Shown here: piece after piece, positions 49,904 to 58,698 of the stretch
How positions within the stretch are numbered: position 1 is the first letter of the stretch
How the letters are laid out: each line of letters begins with the position of its first letter
Source of the DNA: Microbacterium esteraromaticum
Lineage (GTDB): Bacteria > Actinomycetota > Actinomycetes > Actinomycetales > Microbacteriaceae
Length of the DNA: 64,000 nt
NCBI RefSeq assembly: GCF_017303215.1
Contig: NZ_JAEMWU010000002.1
Coordinates: forward strand, 186,001 to 250,000
Direction: 5' to 3'
Made by a program: the position numbers and the translations under genes
The notes under the pieces: generated by a model
The model's database searches: none
Told to the model about the DNA's origin: nothing
The model's input: the letters and a program-made list of their open reading frames with translations, nothing else

Positions 49904-50523
49904 GCTCAGCGGGCGTCTGGGTCACCTTCGAGGGCGGCGACGGTTCCGGCAAGTCGACGCAGGCCGCGCTGCTGGGTTCCTGGCTCGAGGCGCAGGGGCG
50001 AACCGTGTTGCGCACGCGGGAACCCGGCGGCTCCGAGGTCGGGGTGCTGATTCGCGACATCGTCCTGCATCACCGCGGCGATATCGCGCCGCGGGCCGAG
50101 GCGCTGCTCTATGCGGCTGACCGGGCGCACCACGTCGCGACAGTCGTCCGGCCGGCGCTGCAGCGGGGCGACGTGGTGGTGCAGGACCGCTACCTCGACT
50201 CGTCCGTCGCCTATCAGGGAGCGGGCCGAGTGCTCGATGCGGGCGAGGTGCGCGAACTCTCGCTGTGGGCCACCGAAGGCGCGCTGCCCGACCTGACCGT
50301 TCTGCTCGATATCGATCCGTCGCTGGCGCGGAAGCGATTGGATGCCGACGACAAGCCCTTCGACCGTCTGGAGGCGGAGAAGGAGGAGTTCCACACGCGT
50401 GTCCGCGACGCGTTCCTCGCTCTTGCCGCCGCCGAGCCTCAGCGGTTCCTGGTGGTCGACGCGACGGCCGATCCCGACGACATCGCCGTCGTCGTGCGTG
50501 CGCGCCTCGCGCGCCTGCTCTGA
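49900..50523 (+). CDS. tmk: Thymidylate kinase
   Basis: Phosphorylates dTMP to dTDP. The 207-residue protein has P-loop EGGDGSGKST near residues 10-19, the DRYLDSSVAYQGAGR substrate motif, and a C-terminal LID segment. GTG start overlaps the topA stop (GTGA). holB follows, a conserved tmk-holB association. Confidence 0.95.
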   Translation: MSSAGVWVTFEGGDGSGKSTQAALLGSWLEAQGRTVLRTREPGGSEVGVLIRDIVLHHRGDIAPRAEALLYAADRAHHVATVVRPALQRGDVVVQDRYLDSSVAYQGAGRVLDAGEVRELSLWATEGALPDLTVLLDIDPSLARKRLDADDKPFDRLEAEKEEFHTRVRDAFLALAAAEPQRFLVVDATADPDDIAVVVRARLARLL

Positions 50524-50557
50524 CGTCGGGTACAGCAGCCGATGTCGGTCACGCCGT

Positions 50558-50563
50558 TAGGCT
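50558..50563 (+). promoter_or_regulatory. -10 box for holB
   Basis: TAGGCT ends seven bases before the ATG of holB, with a short purine stretch between, suggesting a leaderless or nearly leaderless transcript. Confidence 0.35.
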
Positions 50564-50570
50564 GGAGAGC

Positions 50571-51728
50571 ATGACCGCCGTCTCGACCGCCCCGTATCCG
50601 TGGTCGGATGTCTGGGGGCAGGAAGCTGCGGTGCAGACGCTGCGTCAGGCAGCAGCCGACCCGGCCGCGCTGTCGCACGCGTGGCTGATCACCGGTCCGC
50701 CGGGGTCGGGACGCTCGACGCTCGCCTATGCCTTCGCCGCGGCGCTGATCGCCGCGGGCCCTGAAGATCAGGCCACGATGCGGCAAGTGCTCGCCGGAAC
50801 GCATCCCGATGTCACCGCGCTGCGCACCGACAAGGTGATCATCACGATCAAAGAGGCCCGCGCGCTCGTGGAACGGTCGTACTTCGCGCCATCGGCCGGG
50901 CGATATCGCGTGATCGTCGTCGAAGACGCCGACCGTATGGTCGAACGCACCTCGAACGTGCTGCTGAAGGCCCTGGAAGAGCCGCCCGAGCAGACCGTGT
51001 GGGTGCTGTGTGCGCCCAGCGAGGCAGACCTGCTGCCCACGATCCGCTCGCGCGTGCGTGCACTGCGGTTGCGCGAGCCCGATGTGGCGGACGTCGCGCG
51101 TCTGATCTCGGCGCGCACGAGGGCCGATGACGTCGTCGCTGAACAGGCGGCTCGGCATGCCCAGCGTCACATCGGCATGGCGCAGCGGCTGGCCGGCAAC
51201 GACGACGCCCGACGTCGACGCGACGAGAGCCTGCGCGCCGTGCTCGGCGTGCGGGGCGTTGGCACCGCCGTCGAGGTGGCCGGGCGCATCATTCAGGCGG
51301 CCACCGAGGACGCGAAGTCGCTCACCGCCGAGCGGGATGCTGCCGAACGCGCCGCACTGCTGCGCATGGTCGGTGTCGCCGAGGGGCAGGCCGTACCGCC
51401 CGCGTTGCGATCGCAGATCTCGGCGCTGGAGGACGAGCAGAAGAAGCGGGCCACGCGCAGCCTGCGCGACGGTATCGACCGGGTGCTCACCGACCTGCAG
51501 TCGATGTACCGCGACGTCGTCATGCTGCAGTTCGGGCGTCGCGAGGGGCTGATCAACGCCGAACTGCTCGCCGAGCTCGAAGCCGTCGCTGCTGCCTGGC
51601 CGGTGCAGCGCACTCTCGTGGTGCTCGACGCGATCGCCGAGACGCGGGAGTCGTTGGAGCGCAATGTCGCCCCGTTGCTCGCCCTGGAGAGCCTGTTCGT
51701 CACCGTCGCCAGCGGAAGGACCCCGTGA
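50571..51728 (+). CDS. holB: DNA polymerase III subunit delta'
   Basis: Clamp-loader subunit partnered with DnaX. The 385-residue protein opens with VWGQEAAVQTLRQAAADP, a P-loop-like GPPGSGRSTL, then VIITIKEARALVERSYFAPS and VVEDADRMVERTSNVLLKALEEPPEQTVWVL, with the sensor region PTIRSRVRALRLREP. The P-loop Lys is Arg, as expected for a non-ATPase subunit. The ATG at 50571 is preferred over upstream codons because the conserved fold begins soon after. The stop overlaps the next GTG. Confidence 0.93.
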   Translation: MTAVSTAPYPWSDVWGQEAAVQTLRQAAADPAALSHAWLITGPPGSGRSTLAYAFAAALIAAGPEDQATMRQVLAGTHPDVTALRTDKVIITIKEARALVERSYFAPSAGRYRVIVVEDADRMVERTSNVLLKALEEPPEQTVWVLCAPSEADLLPTIRSRVRALRLREPDVADVARLISARTRADDVVAEQAARHAQRHIGMAQRLAGNDDARRRRDESLRAVLGVRGVGTAVEVAGRIIQAATEDAKSLTAERDAAERAALLRMVGVAEGQAVPPALRSQISALEDEQKKRATRSLRDGIDRVLTDLQSMYRDVVMLQFGRREGLINAELLAELEAVAAAWPVQRTLVVLDAIAETRESLERNVAPLLALESLFVTVASGRTP

Positions 51729-53293
51729 ACCACTCAACCGAACCCCGCGCACCCCGATCGGGTCGCGTGCGTCGTCTTGTCGCTGTCGTCTCCGGGCTCG
51801 CGGTGGCCTCCCTCGCCCTCTCCGGATGCCTCTACGCGCAGATCCCCGAGATGCAGGCCTCTGAGACGCGCGCACCCGACACCGCGGGCATCGCGCCCGA
51901 ACTGGTGCCGTTCTATTCGCAGGAGATCGTGTGGGAATCGTGCGGTGCGCGCTTCGACTGCACCGAGGTCACCGCGCCGCTGGACTGGGACAACCCGGGC
52001 GACGGTGAGATCTCGCTCGCGCTGGTGCGTCATCAGGCGACGGGCGAGTTCCAGGGCTCGCTGCTGATCAACCCCGGTGGCCCCGGCGGCAGCGGCTACG
52101 ACTTCGTCGCCGACTCGCTCGAGTACGCGGTGGGCCCCGAGTTGATCGAGAGCTTCGACGTGATCGGCTTCGACCCGCGCGGCGTCGGTCGCTCGACGGC
52201 CGTGCAGTGCCTGGACGACGCCGAGATGGACGAGTACAACTACGGTGTCCTGACCGCCGAGCGCGGAACACCGGAGTGGGAGGACGCGGTCACGGCCCGC
52301 AACGCCGAGTTCGCCGACGCGTGCGAGGCGAACAGCGGCGGCATCCTGCCCCACATCACCACGGTCAACTCCGCCCGCGACATGGACCTCATCCGAGGAG
52401 TGCTCGGCGACGACCACCTGAACTACCTCGGATTCTCGTACGGGACGTTCCTCGGAGCGACGTACGCCAAGCTCTACCCCGAGCGGGCTCAGCGCCTCGT
52501 GCTGGACGGCGCCATCGACCCGGCGGTGCCGGGCCTGCAGGTGGGAACCACTCAGGCTGTCGGATTCGAGTCGGCGCTGCGGGCGTACCTGCAGGACTGC
52601 CTCGACACGGCCGAGTGCCCGTTCAACGGCACGGTCGACGAGGCGACCGCCGACCTGCAGGCGCTGCTGGCGAGCGTCGAGCGCTCGCCCCTGCCCAACG
52701 GTGATGGGCGGATGCTGACGGCCGACACCATGATCACCGGCGTCATCACGGCGCTCTACAGCGAGCAGAGCTGGCCGTATCTCACACAGGGGCTCACCCT
52801 GGCGCTGCAGGGCGACCCGTCGGTGATGATGCTGCTCGCCGACAGCTACAACAGTCGCGACGTCGATGGTGTCTACCTCGACAACTCTTCTGAGGCATTC
52901 CGTGCGTACAACTGCATGGACTATCCGGTCGAGGATGATCCCGTCGCCGAAGAGGCGGCGATGAAGCGGATCCGCGAGCAGGCGCCGACCTTCGCACCGT
53001 ACTGGGAGGGGCCTGACCCGTGTGCGGTCTGGCCGTACCCGCCGACCGGTACGCGCGGCGAGATCGCGGCATCCGGTTCGGGGCCCATCGTCGTGGTCGG
53101 CACCACCAACGACCCGGCCACTCCCTATGAGTGGTCCGAGTCGCTCGCCGACCAGCTCGAGAACGGCGTTCTCGTCACCCGCGTCGGCGAGGGGCACACG
53201 GGCTACAACAAGGGCAACGCGTGCGTCGACGCCGCGGTCGAGGGCTTCCTGATCGATGGCATCGTGCCCGAGGACGGTCTGCGCTGCGAGTAG
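51725..53293 (+). CDS. Secreted S33-type alpha/beta hydrolase (tripeptidyl aminopeptidase-like lipoprotein)
   Basis: The 522-residue lipoprotein has a signal with LALSGC (Cys near residue 36), an oxyanion segment NPGGPGGSG, the nucleophile GFSYGTFLG near residues 238-246, and a C-terminal TAP-like domain with VVVGTTNDPATPYEW and GEGHTGYN (catalytic Asp and His). It resembles the SCO-type exported aminopeptidases and probably hydrolyses peptides or esters at the cell surface. GTG overlaps the holB stop, an unexpected coupling for an exported enzyme. Confidence 0.88.
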   Translation: MNHSTEPRAPRSGRVRRLVAVVSGLAVASLALSGCLYAQIPEMQASETRAPDTAGIAPELVPFYSQEIVWESCGARFDCTEVTAPLDWDNPGDGEISLALVRHQATGEFQGSLLINPGGPGGSGYDFVADSLEYAVGPELIESFDVIGFDPRGVGRSTAVQCLDDAEMDEYNYGVLTAERGTPEWEDAVTARNAEFADACEANSGGILPHITTVNSARDMDLIRGVLGDDHLNYLGFSYGTFLGATYAKLYPERAQRLVLDGAIDPAVPGLQVGTTQAVGFESALRAYLQDCLDTAECPFNGTVDEATADLQALLASVERSPLPNGDGRMLTADTMITGVITALYSEQSWPYLTQGLTLALQGDPSVMMLLADSYNSRDVDGVYLDNSSEAFRAYNCMDYPVEDDPVAEEAAMKRIREQAPTFAPYWEGPDPCAVWPYPPTGTRGEIAASGSGPIVVVGTTNDPATPYEWSESLADQLENGVLVTRVGEGHTGYNKGNACVDAAVEGFLIDGIVPEDGLRCE

Positions 53294-53310
53294 CCCGGAG
53301 GTCATAGGGC

Positions 53311-53339
53311 TGTCAGAGCGCGGTGAACCGTGGTTCAAT
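53311..53339 (+). promoter_or_regulatory. Promoter of the TetR gene
   Basis: TGTCAG (53311-53316) and TTCAAT (53334-53339) are 17 bases apart, and the -10 ends six bases before the ATG, giving a leaderless message. Confidence 0.45.
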
Positions 53340-53345
53340 ACCCGC

Positions 53346-53993
53346 ATGACATTCCAACGTCGGGGCACGGGCCGGCGCGAGGACCTCGTCGAAGCGGCGA
53401 CCGCGATCGTGCGCGACTCCGGCTTCGGCGCCGCATCCGTCAAAGCGGTGACGGCGCGTGCGGGGATGAGCACCGGTCTGCTCTACCGATATGCGGATGG
53501 ACTCGACGATGTGCTCGCCGAGGTGTTCCGTCGCTGTGCCGGTGTCGAGATGGCCGCAGTCGACCAGGCCGTGACCGCGGTCGCGAGCGCCGACGCGACC
53601 AGCAGACTGGTCGCGCTCATCGAGACGTTCGCCGATCGGGCGCTGCGCGGCGGCAGACTCGCGTGGGCGCTGCTGGCCGAACCCGTCGACCGCATCGTCG
53701 ACGACGAACGGCTCATCTATCGTCGCGGCTATGTCGGCATCCTCACCGAGATCGTCACGGACGGCGTGCGCAGCGGTGAGTTCCCGCTGCAGAACGCGCG
53801 ACTGACCGCGGCCGGACTCGTCGGCGCCATCGGCGAAGCACTGGCCGGGCCACTTGCTCCGGTGAGCGCCGAGCATGACGATTCCGATGCCGTCGTCGAG
53901 GCGATCACCGCGCTGTGCCTGCGCGCCGTCGGTGCGCGGTGCGATCCTCCCTCATCAGCGCACGGTTTCTCGGGCGAGGAACCGGGGCCATGA
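53346..53993 (+). CDS. TetR-family regulator
   Basis: The 215-residue protein has the N-terminal HTH (DLVEAATAIVRDSGFGAASVKAVTARAGMSTGLLYRYADG, about residues 12-51) and a helical ligand domain. The ATG at 53346 is supported by the -10 box. Its stop overlaps the acyl-CoA dehydrogenase-like gene start, so it probably controls that gene and itself. The ligand is unknown. Confidence 0.88.
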   Translation: MTFQRRGTGRREDLVEAATAIVRDSGFGAASVKAVTARAGMSTGLLYRYADGLDDVLAEVFRRCAGVEMAAVDQAVTAVASADATSRLVALIETFADRALRGGRLAWALLAEPVDRIVDDERLIYRRGYVGILTEIVTDGVRSGEFPLQNARLTAAGLVGAIGEALAGPLAPVSAEHDDSDAVVEAITALCLRAVGARCDPPSSAHGFSGEEPGP

Positions 53994-55609
53994 GCACGCA
54001 CCAGGTCTTCAACCAGGCGCCGCCCCGCGTCGACCTCGACGAGTACACCGCCAACGTCGCCCTGGGCGAGGGCGTCGCGCGGTACGACGCGGGTTGGGCC
54101 GAAGAGGCGCTGCGCGCCACCGGGCTCCGCGTCGGAACCGCACAGTTTCAGGACGACGCGCGACGCGCGAACCGGCACAAGCCCGAACTGCGCACCCACG
54201 ACCGCTGGGGTCATCGCATCGACGAGGTCGACTACGACCCCGCCTACCATCGGATCATCTCGGCGGCTGTGGCCGATGGCGCGCACACCAGCGCGTTCGC
54301 CGACCCGCGCCCCGGTGCCAACGTCGCCAGGGCTGCGACCTTCATGCTCTACGCGCAGATCGAACCCGGACACGCATGCCCCGTGTCGATGACGCACTCC
54401 GCCGTGCCTGTGATCGAGCAGCATCCGCATGTCGCCGCGGAGTGGATGCCACGACTGCTGTCGCGGTCATATGACGGCCGGCTCGTGCCGGGCAAGCAGA
54501 GCGCGCTGTTCGGTATGGCGATGACCGAGAAGCAGGGCGGGTCCGATGTTCGGGCCAACACCACGGTCGCGCGCCCGATCGGTGACGGCCGGTACGAGCT
54601 GACCGGGCACAAGTGGTTCTGCTCGGCGCCGATGTCGGACGCCTTCCTGGTGCTCGCGCAGGCGCCCGGTGGGCTGTCGTGCTTTCTCGTGCCGCGGCTG
54701 CTCGACGACGACGCGCGCAACGCCATGCGCATCATGCGGTTGAAGGACAAGCTCGGCAATGCCGCCAACGCCTCCAGCGAGGTCGAGTACGACGGTGCGA
54801 TCGCTCACCTGATCGGTGGGGAGGGGCGGGGAGTCTCGACCATCATCGAGATGGTCACCCACACGCGGCTGGACTGCATTCTCGGGTCGGTCGCCGGTAT
54901 GCGCCAGTCCGTCGCCGAGGCGGCCTGGCACGCCAGGCACCGTCTGGCTTTCGATCGCACGCTGATCGATCAGCCGGCCATGACGGCGGTGATCGCCGAC
55001 CTGCAGCTGGAGACCGAGGGGGCCACGGCGGCGGCGCTGCGCCTGGCGCGTGCGTACGACCGGGACGCGACCGCGCAGGATTCCGCCTTCGCGCGTCTGG
55101 GCACGGCGGTGATGAAGTACTGGGCCTGCAAGCGCGGTCCCGCGCATACGGCCGAGGCGCTCGAGTGCCTGGGCGGCAACGGCTACACCGAGGATTTCCC
55201 GCTGGCGATGCGCTACCGTGAGCAGCCCGTGCTGGCCGTGTGGGAGGGGTCCGGCAATGTGATCGCGCTCGACGTGCTGCGGGCGCTCGGTCGCGAGCCG
55301 GAGGCCTTCGACGCGTTCGATGCGGAGGTTTCGAGCGCGCGCGGAGCGGATGCCCGCCTCGACGCGCACCTGGACAGAACACGCACGCTGGTGCGCGCGG
55401 TCGGCGCGGATGATGCTCCCCAACGGCGGGCACGCGCACTCACGAGCGCTCTGGCGCTGGCCCTGCAGGGGGCCCTGCTGGTGCAGCACGCGCCGTCCGC
55501 CGTGGCGGACAGCTTCGTCGGCTCTCGCCTCGGCGATGACGCGGGAGGGTTCCTGTTCGGCGCGTTGCCGACGGGAGCGGATGCTGTCGCGATCGCCGCA
55601 CGGGCGTGA
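53990..55609 (+). CDS. AidB-like acyl-CoA dehydrogenase family protein
   Basis: The 539-residue protein has the AidB/acyl-CoA dehydrogenase fold: ALFGMAMTEKQGGSDVRANT for FAD binding, LTGHKWFCSAPMSDAFLVLAQ, RIMRLKDKLGNAANASSEVEY and CLGGNGYTEDFPLAMRYREQPV near the catalytic Glu position. AidB relatives bind DNA and are linked to alkylation stress, but substrate-active dehydrogenases exist in the same family. The ATG overlaps the TetR stop. Relation to DNA repair is not shown by the context. Confidence 0.87.
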   Translation: MSTHQVFNQAPPRVDLDEYTANVALGEGVARYDAGWAEEALRATGLRVGTAQFQDDARRANRHKPELRTHDRWGHRIDEVDYDPAYHRIISAAVADGAHTSAFADPRPGANVARAATFMLYAQIEPGHACPVSMTHSAVPVIEQHPHVAAEWMPRLLSRSYDGRLVPGKQSALFGMAMTEKQGGSDVRANTTVARPIGDGRYELTGHKWFCSAPMSDAFLVLAQAPGGLSCFLVPRLLDDDARNAMRIMRLKDKLGNAANASSEVEYDGAIAHLIGGEGRGVSTIIEMVTHTRLDCILGSVAGMRQSVAEAAWHARHRLAFDRTLIDQPAMTAVIADLQLETEGATAAALRLARAYDRDATAQDSAFARLGTAVMKYWACKRGPAHTAEALECLGGNGYTEDFPLAMRYREQPVLAVWEGSGNVIALDVLRALGREPEAFDAFDAEVSSARGADARLDAHLDRTRTLVRAVGADDAPQRRARALTSALALALQGALLVQHAPSAVADSFVGSRLGDDAGGFLFGALPTGADAVAIAARA

Positions 55610-55658
55610 ACACGCCCGTGGTGACACGGCCGGTTTCGCGATGACGGCTCTGGCGTAG

Positions 55659-55664
55659 TAGGAT
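55659..55664 (+). promoter_or_regulatory. -10 box of tRNA-Thr
   Basis: TAGGAT lies 29 bases before the tRNA 5' end. The -35 region is weak. Confidence 0.4.
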
Positions 55665-55693
55665 TCTTGATCGTGCCGCGGTTCACCGCGCAC

Positions 55694-55765
55694 GCCACCT
55701 TAGCTCAGTGGTAGAGCATCCCACTCGTAATGGGAAGGCCGTCAGTTCGATCCTGACAGGTGGCT
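55694..55765 (+). tRNA. tRNA-Thr (CGT)
   Basis: The cloverleaf has acceptor GCCACCT/AGGTGGC, anticodon stem TCCCA/TGGGA, loop CTCGTAA and T-loop GTTCGATCC. Anticodon CGT (55726-55728) reads ACG threonine codons. The 72-nt gene does not encode CCA. Confidence 0.95.
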
Positions 55766-55770
55766 CGAGA

Positions 55771-55800
55771 AAGGCCCGGGATGCCAGCATCCCGGGCCTT
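55771..55800 (+). terminator. Terminator between tRNA-Thr and the symporter operon
   Basis: A perfect 14-bp stem (55771-55784 with 55787-55800) with a two-base loop; it lies between convergent units and may work both ways. Confidence 0.8.
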
Positions 55801-55818
55801 CTGCGTACTCGCGTCGGA

Positions 55819-55956
55819 TCAGATGACCGAGCGGCCCTCGGCCTTGGCCTTGCGGGCTTCCTTGATGAAGGCACGGACGATGACGGTCAGCGTGCCGGCC
55901 ACGATCACAGGCCACATCAGCACGTACACGGTGAGTGCGACGGTCGACAGTTCCAT
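55819..55956 (-). CDS. Small membrane protein partner of the symporter
   Basis: This 45-residue protein (MELSTVALTVYVLMWPVIVA...) has one hydrophobic helix of about 20-25 residues and a positively charged tail (IKEARKAKAEG). It begins one base after the symporter stop, with AGAGGAA as ribosome site inside the symporter gene end. Tiny single-helix subunits are known beside other sodium symporters (for example the MetPS methionine system of corynebacteria), so it is probably an accessory subunit of this transporter. No family was recognised with certainty. Confidence 0.75.
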   Translation of the reverse strand: MELSTVALTVYVLMWPVIVAGTLTVIVRAFIKEARKAKAEGRSVI

Positions 55957-55957
55957 G

Positions 55958-57670
55958 TCAGTTCCTCTCGTTCTCGGCCCGCAGGGGCTTCTCGGTGTCG
56001 GTGAGCTGCGCCAGTTCGACGTTCAGCGCGTCGGTGTCGACGGTGTCGAAGTCGCCGGTGCGCTGCTTGATGACGTCGAAGTCGAAGTCGGGCTTGCGGC
56101 TCGGCAGCGTCAGGGCGACGCACACGATCGTCGAGACCGAGTAGGCGATCAACGAGCCCGACAGCACCGGGTAGGTGTGCAGGAAGCCGATGGCGAACGG
56201 TGCCGCGGCGAGCGTCGAGACGACGCCCACGATCAGCGCCACCCGCGTGCCGAAGAAGCCGAAGGCCATGAGGCCCAACACGACGCCGATGCCGATCGTC
56301 GAGAGGACGTCTGCGGCGATGCCGATCGGGCCGCTCAGGTCGACCCACTCGAACCGCACCGGCAGGAACGCCGCCAGAGCGACGACCACCGACACCGAGA
56401 AGGCGAGGTTGGTCACCCGGTTCCAGTAGAAGCTCGCGATCACCGGAAACACCAGCGCACCCCAGAGCGCACCGACGAACACCAGCAGATCGAGGATGTT
56501 GAACTGGCTGCCGGCGAAGTAGAGTCCTGCCACCATCGCGATGACCATGGTGATGCGGCCGATGAGCACCATGGTGCGCGGGTTGGCCTTCTTCTTGCCG
56601 GCGATGTTCTGGCCGTAGATGTCGGCCATCACGATCGACGACAGCGCGGTCAGATCGGAGTCGGCCGTCGACGACAGCGACCCGATGATCATCACGAAGA
56701 AGATGCACAGCAGCAGCGGCGAGAGGTAGGTCGCGGCCATCTGCGGGATCAGGTTGTTGACGTCGCCGCCCTCGGGCGTGATACCCGCGTACAGGGCGAT
56801 GACGCCGAGCATGCCGACGCCGATGATCGTGGCGCCGTAGCCGAACGTCGCCGTCACGAACGTCTTCTTGATGAGGTCCTCGCGCACCGCGAATAGGCGC
56901 TGTGCGATGGTCTGGTTGCCGATCGCATAGGCCAGCACGGCGGCGATGTAGGGGGCGCCCTGGTTGAAGAACGCGTCCGACGAGAAGAAGTCCGCCTGCT
57001 GCGGCGTGAGGTGCGATGCCCCCGTCTCGAACAGGCTCGGGCCGCCGGCCGCGAAGAACACGACGGGGATGATCACGATCACCGCGCCGAGCATGGCGCA
57101 CACCTGGGCGAAGTCGGTCAGCACCGAGGAACGGAATCCCGACCACAGGGTGTACAGCAGCACTCCGGCGCCGATGGCGAGGATGCCCTGGCTGAACGTG
57201 AACGGCGACAGCAGCGAGATCAGCGCGCCACCGGCGATCAGGTTCGAGGTCAGGCTGATGACGCTGCCGAGCACGTTCGATCCGGCGAGCATGAGCTGGC
57301 TGGAGCGGCCGTGGCGGGCGAACATCACCTCGGCGATCGTGTGCGCCTTCGGGGCCACCTGGCGGATGCGCCGACCGAAGGGGTAGATCAGCAGGATCAT
57401 CAACGCGCCCCACAGGCCGTAGTGGATGGGGCCCGAGATGCCGTAGGTGTATCCCGAGGTGGCTGAGGCGTACATCGATGCGGCCCAGATCCAGGTGGCG
57501 GTCATCGAGGCGGCCGAGATGCCGAACCCGATCTTGCCGCCGCCGGTCATGTAGCCGTCGGCGTTCTCTGTGCGCTTGCGGATGCGCAGGGACATGTACA
57601 GACTGCCGCCGAAGAACAGCAGCATCAGAAGGACCGTGATGGGTCCGGAAAGCACTTGAAGGTTTTCCAC
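55958..57670 (-). CDS. Sodium:solute symporter (SSS family, Dur3-like)
   Basis: The 570-residue membrane protein has about 13-15 hydrophobic segments and the SSS motifs: GGGKIGFGISAASMTATWIWAAS, SGPIHYGLWGALMILLIYPF and a RQVAPKAHTIAEVMFARHG segment that resembles urea/polyamine Dur3 permeases (RAPNAHTFLEV). It imports a solute with Na+; the substrate is unknown, with urea, polyamine or an organic acid possible. The GTG at 57670 is chosen because membrane segments start right after and GAGAGAGA stands ahead. A 27-codon leader ORF lies upstream. Confidence 0.87.
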   Translation of the reverse strand: MENLQVLSGPITVLLMLLFFGGSLYMSLRIRKRTENADGYMTGGGKIGFGISAASMTATWIWAASMYASATSGYTYGISGPIHYGLWGALMILLIYPFGRRIRQVAPKAHTIAEVMFARHGRSSQLMLAGSNVLGSVISLTSNLIAGGALISLLSPFTFSQGILAIGAGVLLYTLWSGFRSSVLTDFAQVCAMLGAVIVIIPVVFFAAGGPSLFETGASHLTPQQADFFSSDAFFNQGAPYIAAVLAYAIGNQTIAQRLFAVREDLIKKTFVTATFGYGATIIGVGMLGVIALYAGITPEGGDVNNLIPQMAATYLSPLLLCIFFVMIIGSLSSTADSDLTALSSIVMADIYGQNIAGKKKANPRTMVLIGRITMVIAMVAGLYFAGSQFNILDLLVFVGALWGALVFPVIASFYWNRVTNLAFSVSVVVALAAFLPVRFEWVDLSGPIGIAADVLSTIGIGVVLGLMAFGFFGTRVALIVGVVSTLAAAPFAIGFLHTYPVLSGSLIAYSVSTIVCVALTLPSRKPDFDFDVIKQRTGDFDTVDTDALNVELAQLTDTEKPLRAENERN

Positions 57671-57729
57671 GTTTCTCTCTCTCGTATCGAAGGTCGGCGT
57701 CGGTGCCGGATCACGGGAGCGAGAGAGCG

Positions 57730-57813
57730 CTAACGGGAGGGGAGCGTGGCCTTGAGGGGTCCGGAGGTGCGGGCGGAGTCGTAGCGGGAGGCGGGCGTCA
57801 CGCGGGCCGGCAT
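57730..57813 (-). CDS. Putative 27-residue leader peptide upstream of the symporter
   Basis: A short ORF (MPARVTPASRYDSARTSGPL...) has an excellent ribosome site, GAAAGGACCTGT before its ATG, and ends 59 bases before the symporter start. The product is Arg/Ser/Pro-rich and has no recognisable domain. The position suggests a regulatory leader, perhaps for attenuation. The rest of the 444-base gap 57671-58114 shows no other feature apart from the -10 box at 58103. Confidence 0.45.
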   Translation of the reverse strand: MPARVTPASRYDSARTSGPLKATLPSR

Positions 57814-58102
57814 ACAGGTCCTTTCGTCGGTGAGCACGCGCGCCACAGCATCCGTCGCCCTGCGGGGTGCTGCACGCGTGCGCGGACGGAGATTCCACCC
57901 GCACGAGACCGGCGAGAGCGCCGCGCTGCTCACGACGAGGCGCAGTCGTGGCGCGCCTGAGGCGGGGCATCTCGTGCCCCGAAAAGGCGGGCGCTCGCGA
58001 ACGGCGGCAGCGCAGCGAGCGCACTGGGCCCGCTTCTCCAACGTAGCAATCCGCCTGGTCAAGTCAAATGCGCACGGTGTTCGCGATGTCGGTATCTCGG
58101 CG

Positions 58103-58108
58103 TACTCT
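58103..58108 (+). promoter_or_regulatory. -10 box for leaderless nicotinamidase gene
   Basis: TACTCT ends six bases before the ATG, with no ribosome site, which fits a leaderless message. Confidence 0.4.
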
Positions 58109-58114
58109 CGAGGC

Positions 58115-58696
58115 ATGAGCCGGGCTTTGCTGATCGTCGACGTGCAGAACGACTTCACCGAGGGCGGGGCGCTCGCCGTCGCGGGTGGTGATGCCGTGGC
58201 ATCCGCCGTATCGCAGCTGCTCGCCGACCGCGCGGGCGACTACGCCGTCATCGTGGCGTCCCGCGACTGGCATGACGCCGACGGCGATAACGGCGGGCAC
58301 TTCGCCGACGCTCCCGATTTCGTCGACACGTGGCCGGTGCACTGCGTCGCCGGCACCGACGGCGCCGAGTACGATCCGCTGCTGGTGACCGACGCCGTCA
58401 CGCACCATGTGCGCAAGGGGCAGGGCATCCCCGCCTACTCGATGTTCGAGGGCGTCACCGATGAGGGGCGGAGTGTTGCCGAGGTGCTGTCGTCCCACGG
58501 CGTGACCGACGCCGACGTGGTCGGCATCGCGACGGATCACTGCGTGCGCGCATCGGCGTTGGATGCTATCGCCCATGGCGTTCACGTGCGTGTGCTGACC
58601 GATCTGACTGCGGGCGTCGGGGAGGAGACGAGCGAAGCGGCGCTGGCCGAGCTCGCTCACGCCGGTGCTGAACTCGCGGTCAGCGCGGACGTCTGA
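58115..58696 (+). CDS. pncA: Nicotinamidase / isochorismatase-family hydrolase
   Basis: Hydrolyses nicotinamide to nicotinate in NAD recycling. The 193-residue protein has the catalytic Asp in LLIVDVQNDFTEGGAL, the metal ligands around SRDWHDADGDNGGHF, the Lys in HHVRKGQ, and the catalytic Cys in GIATDHCVRASALDA. This set is typical of PncA and would also confer pyrazinamide activation. The ATG is supported by the -10 box. DUF1697 and YigZ genes follow closely. Confidence 0.92.
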   Translation: MSRALLIVDVQNDFTEGGALAVAGGDAVASAVSQLLADRAGDYAVIVASRDWHDADGDNGGHFADAPDFVDTWPVHCVAGTDGAEYDPLLVTDAVTHHVRKGQGIPAYSMFEGVTDEGRSVAEVLSSHGVTDADVVGIATDHCVRASALDAIAHGVHVRVLTDLTAGVGEETSEAALAELAHAGAELAVSADV

Positions 58697-58698
58697 AC

